Shown here: in pieces, positions 52,722-64,000 of the stretch
How positions within the stretch are numbered: position 1 is the stretch's first letter
How the letters are laid out: the number at the start of each line of letters is the position of its first letter
Assembly (NCBI GenBank): GCA_014905825.1
Contig: JACGCN010000001.1
Coordinates: 4,608,156-4,672,155, forward strand
Source: Lyophyllum atratum
Taxonomy: Eukaryota > Basidiomycota > Agaricomycetes > Agaricales > Lyophyllaceae
Length of the DNA stretch: 64,000 bases
Direction: 5' to 3'
Position numbers and translations under genes: made by a program
Notes under the pieces: generated by a model
What the model was told of the DNA's origin: nothing
What the model saw: only the letters and a program-made list of their open reading frames with translations
The model's database searches: none

Positions 52722-55480
52722 ATGCATCAACAGTGAGTTTCCCCTGTTCTTCTTGCTCGTTAGGTCCAACTAACATCTTACACGCAGTCCGCGGCCATTG
52801 AACGAGCGGCTGAACGTACCCTACTCATTCGACAAGACACGGGGCAGAGTCATTGTCCTCAATGGGGACTTTTATTACTCCCCAAATTCTTCGCGCCAAG
52901 TTGACTTGCCCCCTCCCGATCCATATCAGGGCACAATACATAATATATTCGACTGCAAGGATGCTCGAGCAGAGATCTATCATCAGCCTCGGTGGTGGAC
53001 ACGGTCATTCGGATGGGTTGCATTCGTGCCCATACAACCTTCCTATACCGGTGCTCTCTTCAATCGCCTGTCCCACGTCCCGACTTATCTCCATGCGTAC
53101 TCGAATATTGATATTACCGACGGATTCTCTCTACCCGAGGATACAAAAGCAGGCTGGATGCGACTGGAGGCCGCTCTTGCGTCTGCCACATCTCTGGTTA
53201 CAAAGGAATATACTCTAGCCGCCATTCGTCCCTTTTCGCCCTGGGCTGTGGGTTATGCCAAGACGCGAAAAAGCTATCACAGCGCCGTAGCTCATGCCCG
53301 GAGATCCCGCGACTGGTTCTCAGTTTGGATGGGCCTGTTCTCCTACCTAATCGCCGAGGCTGAATCCGCCAATCAGTATTCGTTCCAAAAGGCCTGGCCG
53401 GACGTCCTTTTGAATCATGACTTCGATCAGAATTGGATCGACTCCGTCATGTCTTCAACGATCTATGATTTCACCTCTCCCAACTCGCGGGCTGGTACCT
53501 TTATCCGATTGACAGGACAGGACATTGATCCAACTCAACCTCCAGTTACATGGTTCTGTCACTACAACGTACCTGTATGGTACAGATGGGGCCAGCATGA
53601 GGCAATCACTGCAGACGACATATTAAAACCTTTGGAGTATCAAATGCAGGAAGCCACAACGTGGCTGACCATGCAACCCGCAAGTCTCCTCCCGTCTGAT
53701 GTACATGGTCCCCGGTCTGGTAATTCACCACCTGAAGACGCAGATCCGCCTAGAGCATACATAGCATGGTTTGCTGACCGTGATGAACGTAACAAAAAGC
53801 GTGTTCTCACGGAGACTTCAGCCCAGCGCCAGACCCGTCTCAACCGGGAACGACAACCGCCGACGACAAGTGCAAAAGTCTTTATATGGGAATCCAGCGA
53901 TTCAGATCCTAAAGTTTGGGTTCGCGTGCCTGTGCTCAGAGCTGATAGAGAAGACACCTTAGAAGAATACGCGGGCACTCAATCCCGTTACGATTCTTTT
54001 TCTAACGAATGGGACTGCTGCTACGAATTTGGGCCTGGCGCTGATGATGAAGACGAGGATAATCACCGCTTTCTAGCTGGCCATGAGGATTTCGATGATC
54101 ACGAGCTCGATGATCCATCCCAGCAACCTGCCCCCCCCTACATCGATCTCCCCTGCCCTCGAGTGCTTACTCCTCCTCCCCAGCCAGCCCAAAATTCCGA
54201 TGCACAGAGCTTGCACATTCCACGCTTTCATCCTATTCACCTCAACACTGCTGCAGTGCAAGAGGGCTCGACACGCAGCTTATCCCAAAGCTCCAAAGCT
54301 GACGCGCTGCAACAGGAAATGTTGGAGGTACTGCACCTACATTATGGTTTCACTCCACCTCTGCCTCTTCCCAATGCTGTCCCTGCTGTCCTCAGCGAAA
54401 ACGAATACAAGAAGATGATCCGTGTCTTGGGCCTTCAATGGAGCGACGTTAAGGACCTTATTGTTGCCCTTCCCATCATCCCCTTGGTCAAGGCATATTT
54501 GGATGGGATAATAGGCAACTTGCGACCTGCTGACAATAGATGTGACTTCAATCTCCGGAGTCGTACATCTCTTGCGTCATCGTCGCGTCTGAGGTTCCTA
54601 AGGATCGTCCATTCGGCTGACGAAAGCACCCGGCCTCTGTACATGTTTGATTTCCAGGTATACTCGGTGGCTCCCTGGAAGTTGACGCTCACAACCGCAG
54701 CCAATGCCCTTTTGGTTTGCAGGCTTGATCAAAGTCTCGATGAATACGGGGTCGCGCGCTACCTTCTGGAACACGGAGTCCCGTTCCATACCTTGCTTTC
54801 GTCAGAGCTTGTGGACCGGGGTCCTCGTGAGCCTCCCCCTCCCTGTGTTCTTCCTGTTCGCCTGTCGAAGGCACAGTTCTCGGGCAAAGATTATGATGCG
54901 TATGTCAGTCATCGTTCAGATATCGTGAGGCAACCCCGGGCTCGCGCAGCTCTGCTTAAAGGTGGTTACACGTGGAGGTTATTCATCATGACTGTCAGTT
55001 TCGATACCGTTTTGAATGGACCGACCGGTTGGAATCCTCTTCCTGGTACCATGTTCGTTGCTCGGGACCAAAAAACAAATGAAACCTTTGTGGACGACAG
55101 CTTGACGGAGGTCGAGTTGAACCTGATTTCCGGTGCATATACATGTCTTACTGGTGAATATTTCTTCTGCGAGTTGATTTATATCTGCTCATTTTTCTTA
55201 AGGCATACAGAATCAAACGTCGACTCGCTCTTGGTACCCATTGGCCTCCACCTTTGAAGCAGCTGGTGAAAACTACGGCTATTGGAACCCCTATACCGAG
55301 AAAGTATTCTGGAGGCGGCTGGATGAAATTAATAATTCAGACCGTGCTGCAGATTCCAGGGGACCCTTGACAGCTGGGAAATGGCGAGATCTTTTGCGTG
55401 GATCGAAGGAAGTGCGTCAGTGTAAGGACAATGTTGAGCGTTGGTCAGAGGCCTTCATTACGCAGCACACCAATGCTTAA
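52722..55480 (+). CDS. Large Agaricomycete-restricted protein of unknown function
   Basis: Exons 52722-52732 (11 nt), 52787-55153 and 55203-55480 splice in frame (MHQHPRPLNERLNVPYSFDK at the start; CLTGIQNQTSTRSWYPLAST at the last junction), about 884 residues. The central part has WFADRDERNKKRV, ETSAQRQTRLNRERQPPTT, AKVFIWESSDSDPKVWVRV and RYDSFSNEWDCCYEFGPGAD, a block I recall from expanded, uncharacterised Agaricomycete families. An acidic and Pro-rich linker follows, then a second folded region to the end with RWSEAFI. No catalytic signature, signal or membrane segment is seen. The start is chosen because the first intron links ATG 52722 exactly to the long frame, which has no internal early ATG. 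Confidence 0.7.
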
Positions 55481-55605
55481 TGGTCGACGACCATGTATAT
55501 ATATCTTGAGTATTAACCAGCTTCATTCCGCGGTAACATCCATATCGTATACACATAAGCACTCTATTATTTGAACGAAATATAGCATACACTTCACAAT
55601 CCTAA

Positions 55606-56189
55606 TCATGCCTTGCCGAACACCATGAACTTGGGGAACTTGAACTTCGGACCCTGAGAGACACGGCTTACAAATCTGTGGACATGTCAGTCTCGCGCCC
55701 ACGTGTTGCAACAAAGTCACCTACTTTCTTACAGCAAAGTCGGCAAGCCGAGCGTCTCTCGATCGCAGTCCGACGAACTCATGAACGACGCCCTTCCTCA
55801 TAATGACAATGTCGCCCTTCCAGCCCTGACCTACGCCCCATCTGGCGATGATTCGGTTCCTTGGGAGATGGCAGTGGTTTTTGACAAAAATGTGAAAGCG
55901 AGTCAATTGCCCGCGACGAGGTTGGATGGCTATGACGCCATCATGTATGAAGGGCTGTAGCTTTTGCCCTCCGAAGGTGGTCTCCAGACATGGCCGTCGA
56001 CCACGGTCATTGACAAGGACATGCAGACGCTTAAAGACGCCGCTACGTTTGCGGGAACTAGCACCGTAGTAGCGGCCATGGAAAGGGCGGCTTTTATCCT
56101 GTAAACAACATGAGCAGGTCTTTGAGCAATGCATCGGAATGGCGACTTACGAGCGTCGTGGGAGTGAATTTCAAAAGTGCGGACACCAT
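55606..56189 (-). CDS. Small conserved-looking protein of unknown function
   Basis: The start at 56189 (MVSALLKFTPTTL) ends in a GTAAG donor. Exon 2 runs from DKSRPFHGRYYGAS through ETTFGGQKLQPFIHDGVIAI, HIFVKNHCHLPRNRIIARWG and VGQGWKGDIVIMRKGVVHEF to RSRDARLADFAVRK. The last exon gives FVSRVSQGPKFKFPKFMVFG and stop at 55606. About 165 residues, basic, no membrane segment. The RIIARWGVGQGWKGDIVIMR block looks conserved, but I cannot name the family. It converges with the gene ending at 55480. Confidence 0.5.
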
Positions 56190-56439
56190 AACAAGAAATC
56201 AGTCGACAGGGGTGGTGAGAGTCCGAGAGCGATGAGCGATGAGCGTCAAGAGAGCGTCTAGCGAAGGAAGGAATCAACTCCCTTTCCTTTCTTTTATATG
56301 CTGATGTCACATCGCGGCTTGCACAAAGGGACGGAGTTCAGACTTGCATCACCACGCTGCTACGCCCTATCCCTTACACTCATCTCCCCTCTTGCCTAAC
56401 TCTACCAATTGCTCAACTTCCTTTCCAGTACTACTCAGC

Positions 56440-59400
56440 ATGTTGAACGACAAGTCCAGAGCGCCAGATATCGAGATGTCCGAGGCAGCATCCGTGGTTT
56501 GTCTGAGAGTTATTCGGTTATCGAAGCTAGCTAACATAGAACAGTCTACAGTTGCTGATCCTCCGGTAGCCCGTAGGACTATCCCTGGTGCCTTCCTTTC
56601 GGATACTATTTTCGACTGCGATTCTCCGGCTCCAAAGGACTCATCCTTTTCTCCTCTGCCCGTCCACCGACCCGGTCCTGTGTACAATCGAGTGGCAACA
56701 TCGAGGTTGGCCGTCGATCCTCCTAGTGATGTAAGTTTCTCCAATCTCAAAGCCCTCATTCGATCTAATAGGTCATATAACTAGACAAAGAAGCGTCGAA
56801 GGGACGATGGAGATCTTGAGGACCCAAAGGTATACATTCAAAGAACACGCTATCTTATCACGATATTTACATCTCATGTTTATCAGTCACGCGATGAAAT
56901 GATACGGTCACTAAATCGGGCGCTCCAGAAAGCTGAGACAGAGTTCGAATCGGTCACTCTCAAGCTCCAGGCGTCCAAGCAGGTGTGCTCGACATCGTAC
57001 ACTGCTCTAATGCTGATACTGATCGCCTTCCACCGTTCAGTCACAAATATCTCTCGAGAATAAACATTCGGAATCTATCAAGGAGCTCGAGGGCAAATTG
57101 CGGGACACTAAGCAGGCTCTGGAGGACCAGGTCAACTATATTCGGCGGCTCTTTGAGAACATGAGTCTTAAAGACGGGGCTCCTCCTGAAACAAACTCTT
57201 TCGACCCCATAACCGCCACCGTGGAGCTCCAAACCCGTATAGATCATCTTCAAGAACGCGCGAGAATGGCGGAAGGCAGAGAAAAGGCATTGCTGTATCA
57301 GGTGGAATCGATGACAAGCGAGGCGCGCGAAAGGAAGGTCGAAGCGGACAAAACGACGCACGACGCGGCCAGGCAGAAGGAGGCACTGCACAACGTCAGA
57401 GACCAACTTATAGCTCTCAAGGCCGAGCACTCCGAAGCCTGTGATCGTTTCGAGGAAAAGCTTGCCTCGGTAGAGGGTGCGCTTCAGGCGACGAAGGCCA
57501 AACTCTCCGAGGTCAAGGGTGGACACGCCGAGATAAAAACAGCGTATGAGAACGTCGAGGACATGTATGAAGCAGCCTGCACCGAGTTGATGGGGTATAA
57601 ATCGCGATATCAGCATGTGGAGCCTTCGAGGAAAGAGTATGAGGTTGTTCAAGTAAGTTGACGGCGAGATATAAAGTACCTCTACTAATGAACATCCAGG
57701 AAAAGCTTGACCATACGAAAGCGGCGCTGATGGAATCCACAAAGGTGTGACGCCCGTTGGGACTGGTAGTGCCTTCTTCTGATGCCTAATTCTTTGCAGG
57801 AGGCCGGAGACCTCAAATCTCGAATCAAAGAGATCGAACACAGTGCGCGCGAGGAAGCAGAACGTCTTAGGAGCGAGATCCAGCGAGGCAAGAACGAGTT
57901 AGAAGAAGAAAGAGGCAAACTCGTCGAGGAGGCGAAGACTCATGGAGGTCTTGCCCTCGAGAAGCTTCAGAGCACCCATCAGGCGCAGGCGGTACGTTGA
58001 TTTACATTCCGAATGGTACCCTCCGCTTACGCCCGCATCAGGCCAGACTTTCCAACGCTGTGAAAACTGCTCAGACTGAAGCGCAACGCGTGACGACGGT
58101 AATGAATGACTTAAACCCAGAGTGCGTCATCTGACGTCCTGTCAATATAGGAACTCCAAGAACTACAAGCAAAGTTCGAGCAGGAGAAGCTTGACGCCGT
58201 CGCAACTTCGACCGCTACACTTCAGGAAATCCACAAAGCAGCGCAAGTAAGTTGTTTTCTTTAGCACGAAGAATCTATTTGATGGGCGATACATAGGAAA
58301 AAGTGGAGGGGAACCTCAACGTGACTCAGACGGCCTTAACACGGTCCTCGGAGGTAAGATCCTCCCTCAGTCGCGAGGAAGTCGTCTAACATTCCGGTTC
58401 ACCCAGGAGGTCGTCACGCTCAAGGCACAGATATCGACCCTCGAATCAAATGCGCAAGATGCCGTCACCCGTCTCCAGCAAGACTTGAAGAATGCCCAGC
58501 GCGATGCGGAGCAGACACGCACGAGGCTTACTGAAGAGGCGAATAGCCGGGAAGCTCTCGAGAAGGTTCAAAGCACCCATCAAGCGGAGACGGTACGTTG
58601 ATTTACATACCAAATAGTACCCTCCGCTTACTCCCGCATCAGGCCAGACTTAACGAGGCTGTGAAGACCGCTCAAACTGAAGCGCAACGCGTGACGACGG
58701 TAATGAATGACTTGAACCCAGAGTGCGTCATCTGACGTCTTGTCAATGTAGGAACTCCAAGAACTGCAAGCAAAGATTGAGAAGGAGAAGGACACCGTCG
58801 CAACGTCAACCGCTGCACTTCAAGAAAGTCACAACGCAGCGCAAGTAAGTTGTTTTCTTCAGCACGAAGAATCTATTTGATGGGCGATACATAGGAAAAA
58901 GTCGAGGGGGACCTCAATGTGACTCAGACGGCCTTAACACAGTCCTCGGAGGTAAGATCCTCCCTCAGTTGCGAGGAAGTCGTCTAACATTCCGGTTCAC
59001 CCAGGAGATCGTCACGCTCAAGGCACAGATATCGACCCTCGAATCAAATGCGCAAGATGCCGTCACCCGTCTCCAGCAAGACTTAGAGAACGCCCAGCGC
59101 GATGCGGAGCAGACACGCACGAGGCTTACTGAAGAGGCGAATAGCCGGGAAGCTCTCGAGAAGGTTCAAAGCACCCATCAAGCGGAGACGGTACGTTGAT
59201 TTACATACCGTATGGTACCCTCCGCTTACGCCCGCATCAGGCCAGACTTAACGAGGCTGTGAAGACCGCTCAAACTGAAGCGCAACGCGTGACGACGGTA
59301 ATGAATGACTTAGACCCGGAGTGCGTCATCTGACGTCTTGTAAATGTAGGAACTCCAAAAACTACAAGCAAAGGTTGAGCAGGAGAAGCTTGACGTCGTC

Positions 59401-60450
59401 GCAACTTCGACCGCTACACTTCAGGAAATCCACAAAGCAGCGCAAGTAAGTTGTTTTCTTTAGCACGAAGAATCTATTTGACGGGCGATACATAGGAAAA
59501 AGTCGAGGGGAACCTCAACATGACTCAGACGGCCTTAACACGGTCCTCGGAGGTAAGATCCTCCCTCAGTCGCGAGGAAGTCGTCTAACATTCCGGTTCA
59601 CCCAGGAGGTCGTCACGCTCAAGGCACAGATATCGACCCTCGAATCAAATGCGCAAGATGCCGTCACCCGTCTCCAGCAAGACTTGAAGAATGCCCAGCG
59701 CGACGCGGAGCAGACACGCACGAGGCTTACTGAAGAGGCGAATAGCCGGGAAGCTCTCGAGAAGGTTCAAAGCACCCATCAAGCGGAGACGGTACGTTGA
59801 TTCAGATACCGTATGGTACCCTCCGCTTACGCCCGCATCAGGCCAAACTTAACGAGGCTGTGAATACCGCTCAAACTGAAGCACAACGTGTGACGACGGT
59901 AATGAATGACTTGAACCCAGAGTGCGTCATCTGACGTCTTGTAAATGTAGGAACTCCGAGAACTACAGGCAAAGGTCGAAAAGGAGAAAATTCAACTTGA
60001 GGCAACATATACGACCAATCTCCAACAAACCCATCAAGCAATTCAAGTAGGTCCATTGGCAATCGTTTACCATATCACTCTGACTGCTGCTCAAGGAGAA
60101 ACTCAAGGCAGATCATGAGGAGACCCAAAAGAAGTTGGCCAGAGCAACTGCGGTGAGATATCCCACCTCTATTGGGAAATTTACATCTGACTCCTGGATG
60201 ACCGCAGGAGATTGAGGGTCTGACATCTCGTATACAAGAACTGGAGTGCCGTGCCTCGGATGGTAACGACGGAGATGTTGAAATGGACGACGCAGGAGCA
60301 GCCAGCTCTCCACGTCGACAGAGACCACTCACCTTTGGTTAGCATTCCGCACTTGAATTGTTGTATAAGCTCATCGGTGTTCACGTTCCAGACAAGTAAC
60401 GCGACAGGTACCGTGGGTCAAAGAGGCCCGAGTCGCTCCTCGAAGGTCTA
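56440..60450 (+). CDS. Long coiled-coil protein with tandemly repeated exon cassette
   Basis: About 24 exons with introns of ~50 nt give roughly 930 residues. The N-terminus (MLNDKSRAPDIEMSEAASV, then a Ser/Pro-rich part) carries KKRRRDDG, a possible nuclear signal. From ~56887 onwards it is continuous heptad-like coiled coil: SRDEMIRSLNRALQKAETEF, and a 204-codon exon starting SQISLENKHSESIKELEGKL. Then come three near-identical cassettes of four exons (57991-59790) plus half of a fourth. The end has EIEGLTSRIQELECRASDGN, an acidic stretch and SSPRRQRPLTFG. Every cassette junction is phase 0. It resembles structural coiled-coil proteins in general (myosin-tail or nuclear-filament like) without a specific match. 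The last exon is uncertain: a stop at 60448-60450 is used, but splicing into the Pro/Ser-rich frame beyond is possible. Confidence 0.7.
57991..59960 (+). repeat. Tandem array of a ~600-bp four-exon cassette
   Basis: Units start at 57991, 58592, 59190 and 59791, so periods are 601, 598 and 601 bp; the fourth is partial. Each unit has exons of about 19, 31, 19 and 62 codons (ARLNEAVKTAQTEAQRVTT; ELQELQAK..; EKVEG.LNVTQTAL..; E.VTLKAQISTLESNAQDAV..) and four introns of ~50 bp. Introns are as similar between units as exons, indicating recent duplication. The exon just before the array (57800-57990) is a diverged relative of the 62-codon exon. Confidence 0.9.
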
Positions 60451-60993
60451 AGGGAGACCTCCGTCGTTCCTGAACGCTCCGTCGGGCAGAGTGGAAATCC
60501 TAGGTCGACCCCTCTTCCAACTTCACCAGGCCGCCCATTCACAACTTTACCAAATCCGGGTCTATTTGGTTCCTCTCCTCTCTCATCACCAACGACTGCG
60601 ATGGCACACTCCTCGCTTTATAATAACTTCATGAACTTCCCCTCTTCACCTTCTCGCGCTTCTTCCCATTCGTCTTTCACCACCTCCTGCCGCTTCTTCC
60701 AGTCGTCTTTCACCACCGCCTGCCGCTTCTTCCAGTCCCAGTCATCTTTCACCAAATCCAGCTGCAATGGCGGACTCCCTGCTTCACAATAATTTCCTTA
60801 ATTTCCCCCCCCCTTCACCTCCTGTCGCTTCTTCGAGTCGTCGTCCGCCAAAGCACCTCGGGTTATCGTCAAATTGCTCCTCCAGGCTACGCGCAGTCTC
60901 GAGCCCGCGGGTCAGGCTCGAAACAAACGACCCGAGGCCGTCAGCTAGGTCCCCGTCCGACTCCGCCTCCCCGCACCCCTGCGCCCGAGCCCG
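60451..60993. other. Ser/Pro-rich open stretch of uncertain status
   Basis: Either a 3' extension of the coiled-coil gene or the 5' part of the next gene. Two similar blocks, AMAHSSLYNNFMNFP (60600-60645) and AMADSLLHNNFLNFP (60766-60811), flank a short repeat (SSFTTSCRFFQ/SSFTTACRFFQ), so a local duplication is visible. Confidence 0.35.
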
Positions 60994-62140
60994 GTGCGTC
61001 TGGAAGCAACCATCCACCAGTCTCCAACTTTGGTCGTGCAGACGGCGCCCCCGAGCCCAATGCTCAGGACCGCGGGCGACGCTATATTAATGGAACTCCT
61101 TCGAGAAGTTCGAGACATGCGTTCTGACGTCGATGAAGTCATGGGATCATCCTCTCGCAAAACGGCCAAAAATCGACCCATAGGAGCACTGGGAACTTCC
61201 TAGTACCCGCAAAGAAGAGACCACGTTCTGCAGAACGTGTATTCTTGACAAAACACAATTCATGCCCGCCTTGACCTGATGCTGCATATAAAGGACGACA
61301 AGGACATCGCGAAAGTTGCCATGGAAGTTGTCGTTACCCGTGAAACCTTGGAGAAGTTCGAGGAGGGCACTATCGAGATTCCACCCCTAGAACCACTGCA
61401 GGTGAACCTTGACGACCTAAAACATCCTTGGAACGAAGAACTGTCAGATGTATTCACGGATGACTTTCTCGCGGAAAACCCAGAGCTTAGCCACAGACGG
61501 CCAGAGGTCAAAGTGCACTTCCACGCTCGATTAAGAGCCCTCAGGACCGCACTTCTCAAGCATTGCAGACGCGAAGGCGAGCAGCCAGAGGATGTCTTTG
61601 GTCGGATGGAGAGGGAATACCAAGCAAATAAGCAGATCAGAAGAGTTCTGAGACGACAAGACGCGGTAGGTCCGCATGTCTGTAGAATGGATCGATACTG
61701 ACCTTTACTCGTAGCTGCGCTCAGATAGGATCAAGATATGCGAGCAACAGGCCCGGGACGGTGACGCAACATGGACGCAGCTCTTCGCAATCATGGAAGA
61801 GCTTCCATCCAACGGTCCTAGCTCGGACGAATCGGGTAACGAGGTGGGAAGGACCTATGCCGTCAGAGTGAAACAATGGCGCAGTGACGAAATCACCAAG
61901 ATCGTGCAATATGTCGATAAACATCGAATCACGACCAACGCTTATGGAAACGCTCTTCCCGGTAATCACAGCCGCAACCGCGTTCGTCACACGTACCCAC
62001 CTCTCAGTAAAGTGGAAGCATGCGCTCAGCTTCCCTTGAACTTCTATAACGCAGCATGGTGGGGTGCATTGAGAAGGAGCGAGACGAGGAACTTGGAGTC
62101 GAAACCAGACATGGTTTTGCCCAAGGTTCCGGATCTTTAG
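60994..62140 (+). pseudogene. Agaricomycete-restricted protein gene with two in-frame stops
   Basis: The frame runs from about 60994 (GDAILMELLREVRDMRSDVD, KTAKNRPIGALGTS) through TIHARLDLMLHIKDDKDIAK, VTRETLEKFEEGTIEI, HPWNEELSDVFTDDFL and LLKHCRREGEQPEDVFGRME to a clean intron at 61666-61714. It then reads LRSDRIKICEQQARDGDATW, SDESGNEVGRTYAVRVKQWR with SDEITKIVQYVDKHR, and ends VLPKVPDL at 62140. The same frame contains TAG at 61201 and TGA at 61246 with no plausible intron to remove them. The layout (KNRP-GAL, later VR-WRSDEI, NRVRHTYPP, PLNFYNAAW) is that of a common uncharacterised Agaricomycete family. If a missed intron explains the stops, it would be a functional gene starting further upstream. 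Confidence 0.5.
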
Positions 62141-62346
62141 ACTTCACTTCACTCTATGCCTATATTTCTACCCTTTACGTTCACGAGCATCCGGTGACAT
62201 CCGGCGATTTGCAATTAGATATAATGTATTGTACGCCACAATATTACAACCACATCGCTCCTCCAGTTTACAGTGGGATGGGTGTTAGATCAATAACCTC
62301 AAATACCACGTTACCCTGCGAGAACCTTGGGCATCGTGTGAGGAAC

Positions 62347-63771
62347 CAATGAGGGAACGATGAGCGTCTTTGAGCGTCTTTGAGCGTCTTTCCAGGCGGC
62401 CCAACGCCAGGATCACGTGAGTGTGTGGGAGAGGCGAGCACGCTGCACAGGCCTCAAGCGCCTACTTATGATCAGTCTATCCATGTCACCGCCATCAAGT
62501 CCTCTGAAGTTCGTCCACGTTTCGATAGAGTTCTGGAGCCAGCGCATTTGAGACATGGATTTAGGTCTCTGATCTACGGTCGGAAGGGGTTGGATCGGAC
62601 GGAGAAGGATGTGGCGGGTGCAGAGGAAATCGTCAGCATCGCTGGTATCAAGAACGGCGGAGTCAACGTGACACTCGTCCACCCCGAAGGATGGAGCGAA
62701 GACGGGCCTTAACCCCTACCAGTGAGTTCTCCCTACCCCTCTCGCGCAACGGTTGGTCCCTAACGAACTACTCCTACTATAGTCAACACCCATCGACCCC
62801 CCTACGAATCACGATCTCCATATTCGTGCACGCCAACGAATCTCCCCTCGCCGGCCAAGAAGGCACCCAGCTAACCTTACAACTCATCCGGGAACGCATC
62901 TACAAAGAAGCCGAAACCAACGTCGCCCTCACGTCCTCCCCGGCCCCACCTCCGAGTCCCTCGAGCTGCGCGGGCGCGGCGTTCTGCACCTCGGCGTCCT
63001 CCTCGAAACGCTCCGCCGCGAGGGCTTCCAGCTCGGCGTCGGGCGCCCAAGGCCGTCATGATCCCCGATCCGGACCCTGAGGCGAAAGGGAGGATGCTGG
63101 AGCCGATTGAGGAGTGCACGGTGCTGATGAAGGAGGAGTACGCGGGATCGGTGGTGCAGACGCTGACGATGAGGAAGGGGGAGATGAACAGTTATGATGC
63201 GGATGAGATCGGGTGGGTGAAGGTCGTTACTTACTGTATCTATGTACTCGTGCAATTTACATTTACTCCGCAACCTGACGCCTTTATTATCCTGCGAGTT
63301 TCAGCTCGTCGCTGAGCGACACACAGAGCGCCCGCTCATCGAGTCGATGAGCGGCACGATGAGTGTATATTCAAGTCTTTCTTAAGAACCAGGTAAGATA
63401 TTTATAAATGACTGTATTTTTAGAAACATCTTTCGTGTTTCTTTGCGTGTTTCTTCAGAAACACGATGACTATTTATAGGGAAACACAAAAAAGTACATA
63501 TTAAGTAGTTCGTTCAGTGCATCTTCCGATGAATACAAAATATTTTTCAAGAAACACAAAGAAACCACATGAGGTGGTTTCTAAGTGTTTCTTAAGAAAC
63601 ATTCGTGATACACGCTTTGTGCTTTTCGAGGACCACTTAGAAAACAGGTTGCGTGTTTGTTAAGTGGTTATCAAAATATATTTAAATTGTTTCTAAATGT
63701 ACACTAATCTAAGAGCTAAATCATTTTTCTTTGCCGGTGTTTCTCAAGAACACGCGACGCTGCCAGCGGTG
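62347..63771. repeat. Right 1.43 kb arm of the near-identical inverted repeat
   Basis: Reverse complement of 40799-42224, one base shorter. It starts CAATGAGGGAACG with three TGAGCGTCTT units and ends CGCTGCCAGCGGTG. The arms are 20.1 kb apart (inner edges 42224 and 62347). Confidence 0.9.
62380..63315 (+). pseudogene. Truncated, frameshifted TypA/BipA-like GTPase fragment (right arm)
   Basis: Identical, apart from one or two bases, to the fragment at 41256-42191 and carrying the same TAA and single-base losses. It lacks the GTP-binding domain and any start codon context of its own. Confidence 0.75.
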
Positions 63772-64000
63772 AATTCAACTCGTTGCTTTCACGTTCAAGT
63801 CGGGCCGTCATTTCCGGATTACGTATTCAGGTGCGCGGCGCGTCAACGTGGAAGTCAACAGCCATACAACAAACCCTTGGTTAAGAAAAAGGCGGTAAAT
63901 AATGAGGCTATGAAAGGGTGATAAGTGTTTGGAAGCCGAGTGCTCAGCGCTCATGTACCCGCTGTATTTGACTGGTAAGATGCAAAAGTGACAAAAAGTA
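63772..64000. other. Flank beyond the right arm
   Basis: I see no recognisable feature in the remaining 229 bases. Confidence 0.4.

Noticed and set aside
57991..59960. CRISPR-like or satellite array
   Set aside because: The repeat unit is about 600 bp with coding exons and splice sites in constant positions, and the organism is eukaryotic.
40799..63771. Reading the two 1.43 kb arms as the terminal inverted repeats of one 23 kb transposon
   Set aside because: No target-site duplication flanks the outer edges (TGGGGCC side versus AATTCAACT side), and the interior contains apparently ordinary genes. A duplicated unit fits better.
1..64000. tRNA or rRNA genes
   Set aside because: I looked for B-box-like GGTTCRAATCC and rRNA-like conserved blocks and found none convincing; a covariance-model scan would be decisive.

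Overview
The window is eukaryotic and almost certainly from an Agaricomycete (mushroom-forming basidiomycete). Genes are intron-dense with many introns of 45-65 nt. It carries a CBM1-GH62 plant-cell-wall enzyme, and several reading frames belong to families I know only from Agaricomycetes. All gene models below were spliced by eye from reading-frame continuity and GT/GC-AG junctions; no transcript or database was used.

0-21 kb: three paralogues of a HeLo/MLKL-N-terminal-like helical-bundle protein (2180-3372 +, 8590-9803 -, 18967-20445 -), each ending in an Asn/Ser-rich motif. Between them are decayed gene copies (6850-8059), an intact secreted GH62 arabinofuranosidase (11584-12905) bracketed by a pseudo-fragment of the next gene's 5' end and that gene itself (cohesin loader MAU2, 13344-16146), and a small secreted protein (17138-17896).

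21-34 kb: a multi-pass membrane protein gene with a probable nonsense codon (23964-25402), the right arm of an old inverted duplication (4250-7490 versus 25060-28180), a complete 3.7 kb DNA transposon with 14-bp terminal inverted repeats and a 7-bp target duplication (28780-32454), and a multi-pass EI24/RRT8-like membrane protein gene (32573-34023).

34-41 kb: ordinary genes: a single-pass membrane protein, a PRXL2/AhpC-TSA-like peroxiredoxin with a 9-nt microexon, an isopenicillin-N-synthase-like 2-oxoglutarate/Fe(II) oxygenase, and a two-finger zinc-finger protein.

41-64 kb: two nearly identical 1.43 kb arms in inverted orientation (40799-42224 and 62347-63771), each holding the same dead TypA/BipA GTPase fragment and a cluster of hairpins. 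Between them lie a Tnp2 (CACTA-like) transposase gene, a coiled-coil/RING-like gene, a WD40 protein with a predicted membrane anchor and a 65-residue tail repeat, three Agaricomycete-restricted genes of unknown function, and a ~930-residue coiled-coil gene in which a four-exon cassette is repeated in tandem more than three times.

The window mixes housekeeping genes with a turnover zone rich in duplicates. The best candidates for something undescribed are the HeLo/MLKL-like paralogues with their shared C-terminal motif, the transposon at 28780-32454, and the hairpin-rich inverted arms.
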